From contig FJOG01000005.1 of NCBI GenBank assembly GCA_900073065.1, positions 2,083,863-2,147,862 of the forward strand: a stretch of DNA of 64,000 nucleotides, in the 5' to 3' direction. Of this stretch, positions 57,277 through 64,000 are shown piece by piece; the first letter of the stretch is position 1; every line of letters starts with the position of its first letter. This DNA comes from Phialocephala subalpina. Lineage: Eukaryota > Ascomycota > Leotiomycetes > Helotiales > Mollisiaceae. The notes beneath the pieces were generated by a model. It saw nothing but the letters and a program-made list of their open reading frames with translations, was not told the DNA's origin and made no database searches. A program made the translations under genes and the position numbers.

Positions 57277-57699
57277 ATGAAAACAGAATCCATAGCAGTA
57301 TCCTCCCTCCTCCTCCTGTCTACAGCAAACGCAGCACCGCTTCCGAAAGCAGATCCCTCGCCTCCGCCACAAGAGAACGTACCAACTCCCACCTCTCTCA
57401 ACACCACCCACACCGCGACCTCATCGGCACCTTTCCTAACGCCCGTCACGCAACAAGACCTGAACGATATCTACGGTCCAGAAGAAGCCTTGAACTTGGC
57501 GACTGAAGAGCCTGCCTATCTAGGCCTCGAGCTCAGCACCAAGAGAGATGGTGTTGCTGTTGTACCAAAGGATAATGTTAAGGATGGCGATGAGGGCGGG
57601 CGGGAAATTGAGGAAAGACAGAATAACGGAGTAGCGCATCAGGGTGATAAGGGGGGACAGGGAGCTCCTAAGGGGAATGGAGGATGTGTGATTTTGTGA
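57277..57699 (+). CDS. Signal-peptide protein ending in a CaaX prenylation box
   Basis: 140 residues from the ATG at 57277. The N-terminus MKTESIAVSSLLLLSTANA is a signal peptide. A Pro/Thr/Ser-rich segment (PSPPPQENVPTPTSLNTTHT) follows, then QQDLNDIYGPEEALNLATEE, a dibasic site (STKRDG) and an acidic Gly-rich stretch. The C-terminus is QGAPKGNGGCVIL followed by the stop. CVIL is a classic CaaX box (X = Leu, geranylgeranyl type). CaaX prenylation happens in the cytosol, so joining it to a secretory signal is contradictory for an ordinary protein. Such mixed signals are known in hybrid-type pheromone precursors of some ascomycetes. A chance CaaX ending or a mis-called signal are alternatives. 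Confidence 0.6.
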   Translation: MKTESIAVSSLLLLSTANAAPLPKADPSPPPQENVPTPTSLNTTHTATSSAPFLTPVTQQDLNDIYGPEEALNLATEEPAYLGLELSTKRDGVAVVPKDNVKDGDEGGREIEERQNNGVAHQGDKGGQGAPKGNGGCVIL

Positions 57700-59557
57700 T
57701 TGTTGAGTGTGGTAATGCTTGCTGGCAAGCTGACTCTGAGTGTTTGTGATAAGAAACGCAGGGTAGAGAAAGCTGTAGATGGCGTGGGAATCATGTATGG
57801 TTTTCTCAAGTATCAACAAATAATGAAAATGCTCTTTTGGACGCTCTCTTCCACCGAATATGATGCATTTGAATTATCATGTCGTATAAGGCCGTATAAG
57901 GCGAGAGTGCGAGAAAGTGCAGAGAGTTAATCGACTGCTTCTTGGATTGTAGGGATGGCCCTGAAGTTTCGCTGAAATTGACTGATGGAGCAAAAAATGT
58001 GAACTACGCCTTGAAAGGCACTCTAAAAGCACCAAAACAGAACAACTTTATCGAGCGCTGTGAAAGCAATTGCGTCTCCTGCTTCACTTCTATGATATTC
58101 AGGAGTTTCTGTAACTCGGTCGCACTTGCAGGATGAGGTGAGAAGGTTGAGGATGTCCGGTAGATAATTAGTCATAAGATCGTCGTCTTTATACGAAGTC
58201 TTGTTCGCGTATTCGTATTGATATCCGAGAAACTGATATCCAAGTCCCTCGATGTTCCTTGCATCTTTCGTGTTCGTGGGGAAAAGAAGGAGAAGTGAAA
58301 ATGCTGAGCTCCCTTCCTTGGAAAAGCATGATCTAGCGCCTTCCCCTTTGAGTCCAGTCAACTTGACTAGACCGAACGAGGTTATCCGGATAACCATCGT
58401 CCAATTTCTTCCTCTCTCTCCACGACTCAACTCCTCTTCCCCATCATCAACCTCCTGACTCTCCACTTCCGACAACCTCACGACGGCGTACCGCCGGCGC
58501 AATTACGGGACCAAGAGTGCGGATCTCCGTTGGGCCATGACAGCGGCTCTCCACAGCCCACGTAGGATGGGGTTGAGATGGATTCGGCCACGGGCGGTGA
58601 AGTTCTGGTTCATCTTGTGTTCATGAGCTGTGGAGCGTGGTCAGACTGCTATCTCGAGTGGGGTTGTCTGCCATGCGTTCTGGAGGGATTGAGTTTTGAG
58701 GTTCCAACGTCCTGGTTATGGTTGAGAGGAGAGAGTTTCGAAACACACAGAAGCTACTGCGTTCTTAGCTATCAAAATGGTCGCGGGGAGACACCAGAAG
58801 AAATATGTGTTTCATCCTTAGTATTATATCTCATTTGTCCTCGAATTGTCTGCCACTGCAATCGGGATCAGTCTTCCGCTCCCTTCGGTTCACTCTCCTC
58901 CGATGGGACATGTCTTCGGCAGCTTTCTCGGAAGAATTCCTGTCGTGCGTCATGCTCTGTTGAGGCGTCAGTTCATGGATAAACATTCTTGCCTCGCCCA
59001 CGATGTACTGTAAGGTTAGCTTGGCGGGATACCGGCATCGTGAGCATCACGAATCGCCAGAACCCATGCTTCTTTCCTCGATGGCAGCCTGGCGGGTGTT
59101 TCTAACGACAGAAGGGGCTGAACTTCGGCACTCGTCCTGTTTCAATCCCTCCACCTCGTCGTCACTGGTCAATCCCAGCCTTGGTTCTGGGCGCTCGGGA
59201 CCAAGAAAGTTCGCGACGGAGCGGGGTACGGAGAGGTCGGCCCTTCTCTCCTCACGTGCTTCCCCCACTGCACCCCTTCCCCCAATCCCCGTTCTCCAGA
59301 TCTCGCGGTCTCGGCTATCATCCCCACACTTCGACCGACACCACGGGTCGGAAAGGGTAAACTTCGGGGAAGTCATGAAGGGTTCAAGTTTTTCACGTCT
59401 GGAGGTGCTTTCCAGGCTGATCTAAATCTTACAAAGATGGGATACCCTTTATCCACTGTAGATGACAAGGACCGACTCGGAGCGGGGAGGAGGATAGCGT
59501 CCACTATTGTTGGGAACGACGATGTCATGAAGGGCGGATGAGGGAATACCGGGAGAG
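57700..59557. other. Long intergenic region, no gene supported
   Basis: About 1.9 kb. Frames at 58023-58502 (minus), 58578-58982 and 59003-59425 (plus) lack recognisable content. The last 400 bases are the GC-rich upstream region of the beta-glucosidase, with several GGGG/CCCC runs that resemble CreA sites. Confidence 0.45.
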
Positions 59558-59566
59558 TATAAAGGG
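59556..59566 (+). promoter_or_regulatory. TATA box of the beta-glucosidase gene
   Basis: AGTATAAAGGG, about 70 bases upstream of the ATG at 59632, a normal spacing for a strongly expressed secreted hydrolase. Confidence 0.55.
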
Positions 59567-59631
59567 ATTGAGATGTCGCCTGCAGTGATGGAAGATCAGT
59601 GCAGACGCCGACAACATCCTCAGCCTTCAAG

Positions 59632-62239
59632 ATGCTTTCCTCACTTCTTTCTGTGGCAGCCCTGCTTTCTCCTGCATTCGCAGTGACCCAGGCAGCGAAC
59701 ACGACAATTCTTGGACCATATGGCTATGTACCACCAGTTTACCCATCGCGTATGTCCTCCAAATCCCAATTTAATCTTTCACTGCTGACGTTCTCCAGCA
59801 AACACCACCGGCATCGGTTGGGAAGGTGCCTTGGCGAAAGCCAAAGCCTTCGTTGCTGAACTGACCCTGGAGGAGAAATCCACCATGGTTACCGGCTACC
59901 CAGGTCCCTGCGTCGGCAACATCATCGCAATCGAACGACTCGGCTTCCCAGGTCTCTGTCTTCAAGATGGTCCACTTGCGATCCGAGTTGCCGACTATGC
60001 GAGTGTCTTCCCAGCAGGTGTATCCACTGCAGCATCATTCGATCGTGAATTGATGTATGAGCGTGGTCTTATGATGGGAGCGGAGTTCAAGGCGAAGGGC
60101 GCTCACATTGCTTTAGCGTGAGTGATGTTTGCGAACGTGAAGGGGTTGATACTGACAGTTTTTAGTCCTGTTGCTGGACCTCTTGGTAGATCAGCTTATG
60201 CTGGCAGGAATTGGGAAGGTTTCTCTCCCGATCCTTATCTCACCGGTGTGGCCATGGAAGTGAGTCGCCATTATTATGCGCCTGTTTAGTCCGTTCTTGG
60301 ACTCGACCAGTCTCAGCTCTCCTTCACCCAAAATCCAGATGCTAATTGCTTACAGGAAACCATCACCGGCATGCAAAGCAATGGTCTCCAAGCCACCGCT
60401 AAGCATTGGGTAGCCTATGAGCAAGAAACTCAACGCAACCCAACCTACAGCGACACCATTGGCTTCGACCTCCTCCAAGAATCCGTTTCATCCAACCTCG
60501 ACGACCGTACCATGCATGAACTCTACATGTGGCCATTCGCCAACGCAGTCCGTGCCGGCGTCGCCAGCGTCATGTGCTCTTACAACCGAATCAACGGAAC
60601 CTACGCCTGCGAAAACTCCAAATCGCTAAACGGTCTCCTCAAAGAAGAACTCGGCTTTCAAGGCTACATCCAATCCGATTGGGGAGGAGTACACTCCGGC
60701 CTATCCTCCATCGAAGGAGGTCTCGACATGAACATGCCCGGCGGCCTCGGCCAATACGGCATGTATCTCGCTCCATTATCCTACTTCGGTGACAATGTCA
60801 CCATCGCCGTCAACAACGGATCCCTCGACGTCTCTCGACTCGACGACATGGTCACTCGAATCATGACACCATACTACTTCCTCGGCCAAGACACCGACTA
60901 TCCTACCGTTGACCCCTCAGGCGCCGATCTGAACACCTTCTCTCCCCGCTCAACCTGGGTCACAAACTTCACTCTCACCGGCCCCTCCTCTCGCGATGTG
61001 AGAGCAAACCACTCATCCCTCATCCGAAAACTCGGCGCTGCATCCGCCGTCCTCCTCAAAAACACAAACAATGCCCTCCCCCTCAAAGCCCCCAAATCTA
61101 TCGCCGTCTTCGGAAACGACGCATCAGAAGATACCCAAGGATTCTACAACCAAGTGAACTGGGAATACGGCACCATCCCCGTCGGTGGTGGTTCGGGAAC
61201 TGGTCGCTTGACATACCTCGTTACTCCGTTGGAAGCCATCAAGCGTAAAGCTGCGGAAACAGGAGCTTTGGTACAGCAAGTTCTCAACAACACTTTGATC
61301 GCTTCTCAAACTTCCAGTGGAGGAAGTGATACCTTCGTTACCTCTGCTCTACTGATCCCTGCGCTTCCGGACGTCTGTCTCGTGTTCTTGAAAACGTATG
61401 CAGAGGAAGGCGCCGATCGCACATCTCTCGATTCAGATTGGAACGGAAACGAGGTCGTTGAGTCCGTTGCTTCATTCTGCAACAACACTGTTGTTATTAC
61501 GCATTCATCTGGAATCAACAATCTCCCCTTCGCTTCCAACCCCAACGTTACAGCCATTCTAGCAGCTCATTATCCCGGTCAAGAATCTGGCAACGCCGTT
61601 GTGGATATTCTTTACGGAGACGTCAATCCCTCCGCTAAACTTCCTTACACGATTGCGAATAGTGTGGATGAATATAACGGTCTACCCACAACAGCAGTCA
61701 ACTCCACGGATCCTTATGCATGGCAAGCCTGGTTCGAAGAGAAGCTCGAGATTGATTATCGCTATTTCGATGCGCAGAATATGGATGTTCTCTACGAATT
61801 CGGGTTCGGGTTGTCGTACACTACTTTCAAGCTCGCAGATCTTGCCATCGAACCCCTCTCGAGCGATAGCATCTCAGCTACAGCAGCACCAGCAACAACG
61901 ATCCCAGGAGGAAATCCAGGCCTCTGGGAAGATCTGTATAACGTCACCGTTACACTCTCCAACACAGGCTCTCTCGCAGGTGCCGAAGTCCCGCAACTTT
62001 ACCTCACATTCCCCGCCTCGACGCCTGAAGGCACACCCCCCAAACAACTCCGTGGATTCGAGAAAGTCTACTTGGAAGCTGGAGCGAGCTCGAGCGTCAG
62101 CTTCAGCTTGATGAGGAGAGATCTCAGCTACTGGGATATCATCAGCCAAGACTGGGTTGTGCCGAGTGGTGCGTTTAATGTCAGCGTGGGTTTCAGCTCG
62201 AGGGATTTGAAGGTTGCGGGGAGTTTGACTGTTTTGTGA
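59632..62239 (+). CDS. Secreted GH3 beta-glucosidase
   Basis: Four exons join in phase: 59632-59749, 59799-60117, 60166-60259 and 60356-62239, 804 residues. The enzyme releases glucose from cellobiose and other beta-glucosides outside the cell. A signal peptide ([17 protein letters not shown]) precedes the GH3 barrel. Visible are [37 protein letters not shown] (rebuilt across introns 2 and 3), KHWVAYEQE and the nucleophile Asp in [11 protein letters not shown] (about 284). The alpha/beta sandwich follows ([30 protein letters not shown]), then [11 protein letters not shown] and a fibronectin-III-like C-terminus ([21 protein letters not shown]). Many N-glycosylation sequons fit export. Frames elsewhere over this locus are shadows. 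Confidence 0.93.
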
Positions 62240-62677
62240 GTGATTGGGGGGAGGCATAATGAGGGGTAATGAGTTACGATTCACGAATAGAACGGGAGGT
62301 ATATAGGCTTAGAATGGCATGTATATGTGTAATATTTCAATCAAGGAAGACGTTCAAAAGCGCTCCCTTCCAGATTCAGTTCCATCTTCACAAACACCTT
62401 CCAAAGCTGGATATTCTTCCCTCTCAGCGCGTTGCTGTTTCTGCTACTTCAAATCCCATCATTCATTATCCTGCATTGAACTAGTTAATCATCCAAAAGC
62501 CTCACATATCGCCTTCCTGCCATCAAGTCTACAATACGCATGCCGTTATGCTTAAATAGCACCATTCTCAAACCCCGCTCTCCAAAATCTCAAAAGCGTA
62601 CACAAAAAAGCCATGCAGATTTCCAAAATCTCAACCACCGCCCCCAGCACAACCAATCTACAAGTACACGCTTCAGA

Positions 62678-62923
62678 TCACAACATCACAAATAAAATCA
62701 GGCCCCCAGCAACAACGACACTGATTCCGACCAGTTGTCCGGTACTTAGTCAAACTATGTTCCCAGCACCGCGCATCCCATGTCCCTTGCCGCCTTGATG
62801 GGGCTCTGAGTCGGAGAGGGTGGGATGTGGGGTAAAGGTGTTGAAGGAAGAAGGGGTTACCGCGTGAGTTGAGAAGAGGAAGAAAAAGGGTATCAAAAGA
62901 AGAATGTTGAAGTTTGTTTTCAC
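62678..62923 (-). pseudogene. Possible small secreted/membrane-tail protein lacking an ATG
   Basis: From a GTG at 62923 the frame reads KTNFNILLLIPFFFLFSTHA (signal-peptide-like), then a Ser/Thr/Pro linker, GGKGHGMRGAGN and a TGA at 62750-62752. The same frame continues STGQLVGISVVVAGGLILFV, a hydrophobic tail. The TGA is one change from TGG. Lack of an ATG and the internal stop suggest a decayed gene, or exons I could not see. Confidence 0.3.
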
Positions 62924-62929
62924 AATCAC

Positions 62930-64000
62930 GAAGTTAAATCAAGTTTGAAATTAAGTTTAAAATTGCTTATTCTCCGTACAAATATACAGGCTTGAAGTAA
63001 TCAAACGCAACTTCTACGTATCTGTCAGAAGCGATTTTAGTACGTGTGTTGTAGAAAGCTCTGGAGAAGATATAAACAAACGAGGCCCGAGGGTGGGAGA
63101 GGATTTGTGAATGCATGCTGAAGTAGTTAGCTGTGAAATATGTTTGATTTTATACTGTATTTGAAATGTCCCTTCTATAGTTAATATTGAATTTCTAAAC
63201 TAATGAAGCATTTTCATGGAATCAAAATCATGGTTGGTCAAGGGGAGGAAGCCTTGGAAGGACGCTAGTGTGAACAAAACGTCCTCCTTTGTCTATGGTT
63301 TCTCTTCTTCATCGCCTGCGGCAATTCCGATGCTCACATGGCGTGAGATGATGAGAGGTGAGGCTGTGAGAAACTTTTGTGAAAGAATTGCTGATGAGTC
63401 TTCTGGCGGAGGAGGAGGAGGAGCAAGGGAACAAAGCTGCTCTGTGGACGGAGGTGGGAGTGGGGATGCTATGGATTGAGAATCGTTGTCAAGTTCAGCT
63501 ATTCATCGCCGCATCTTTCTTACCGGATAGAAAAGACTCGTCTTGACATGTATAAAGGGACCCTTTAGAGTTTCTGTCAAGTGGTTGTAGTCGTAGCATG
63601 ATGTCTTTGATTTTTCATGGATGTGGGGACGATTGCTGTCAACACTTCAAACTTTTTTATAGATCATGAAATGTTCTTTTATTGGTACAGACATGTGATT
63701 GCTCATGAAACAAAGTTTGTTACAACACAAAAGGGCCTTTGTTCAAGCGTCTAACGTAAGAAGGGGAGCTTCCTTCTAGGCTATAGTGTGTCGTCGTCGT
63801 CTGACTCGTTAGTTTGTAGCTTGTTCTGATTAGAGGACGAGAGATATTTATACGAGATACAAAAGCTTTGAAGGAGGAAATTCCAATCGAAGCCGATTCA
63901 ATAAAAATAGGAGCGCAAGCAACAAAGATGCTGAAGTGACTTGGGCCAAGGAAGTGGTGTCACGTGCCTTGATACTGGATGCCTTCGGATTTCATCTTGA
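62930..64000. other. 3' end of window, no gene supported
   Basis: A plus-strand frame of 87 codons (63216-63479, MESKSWLVKGRKPWK..., then a Gly run) starts at an ATG but has no recognisable domain and no clear promoter. A GGAGGAGGAGGAGG run lies near 63,408. Not annotated as a gene. Confidence 0.35.

Noticed and set aside
59047..59425. Overlapping frames of 109-140 codons upstream of the beta-glucosidase
   Set aside because: They lie in GC-rich promoter DNA, which opens frames on both strands by chance; no protein motifs are visible.

Overview
The window is nuclear DNA of a filamentous ascomycete (Pezizomycotina). Genes carry short introns of about 45-180 bases with GT...AG ends and CTAAC/CTGAC-like branch sites. 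Gene families are typical of these fungi: HET and NACHT-ankyrin proteins, F-box proteins, secreted CAZymes and a DUF3435 recombinase relic. The plant-wall enzyme set would fit a plant-associated or saprobic Leotiomycete-like fungus, but I cannot place it to genus. I rebuilt gene models by hand, joining exons wherever splice phases agree.

Layout. Bases 1-4,700 hold the last codons of one gene, then decayed repeat-rich DNA with a degraded reading frame. From 5,000 to 13,800 is a dense conserved block: secreted GH2 beta-mannosidase, mitochondrial ATP synthase subunit g, L-arabinitol 4-dehydrogenase and a D-2-hydroxyacid dehydrogenase. From 13,800 to 24,200 is a degraded accessory tract: a broken DUF3435/C2H2 recombinase-like element, a short secreted ORF, an intact GH28 polygalacturonase, a frameshifted HET gene, a degraded ORF and a fragment like the coatomer zeta N-terminus. 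From 24,600 to 39,000 the DNA is sparse: an F-box gene with one frameshift, short inverted-repeat elements, a small cysteine-rich secreted protein, a NACHT N-terminal fragment, a SUR7/PalI-like membrane protein, an 11-bp minisatellite and a broken NACHT-ankyrin gene interrupted by a very AT-rich insertion. From 39,500 to 62,300 gene density is normal again: HSD10-like SDR, Rab4-like GTPase, several conserved unknowns, an AT-hook protein, a membrane protein, an MFS transporter, a GH18 chitinase with a CBM18 module inside the catalytic domain, a signal-peptide protein ending in a CaaX box, and a secreted GH3 beta-glucosidase.

How the genes fit together. Beta-mannosidase, polygalacturonase and beta-glucosidase act on plant polysaccharides, and L-arabinitol 4-dehydrogenase feeds the released L-arabinose into central metabolism. 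They are scattered on both strands, so shared control is possible but not shown. The degraded loci share a pattern: many in-frame stops sit where one C-to-T (or G-to-A) change would turn Gln, Arg or Trp into a stop. This is what repeat-induced point mutation (RIP) leaves, and it marks 13.8-24 kb and 30-39 kb as mobile-element and immunity-gene graveyards between conserved blocks.
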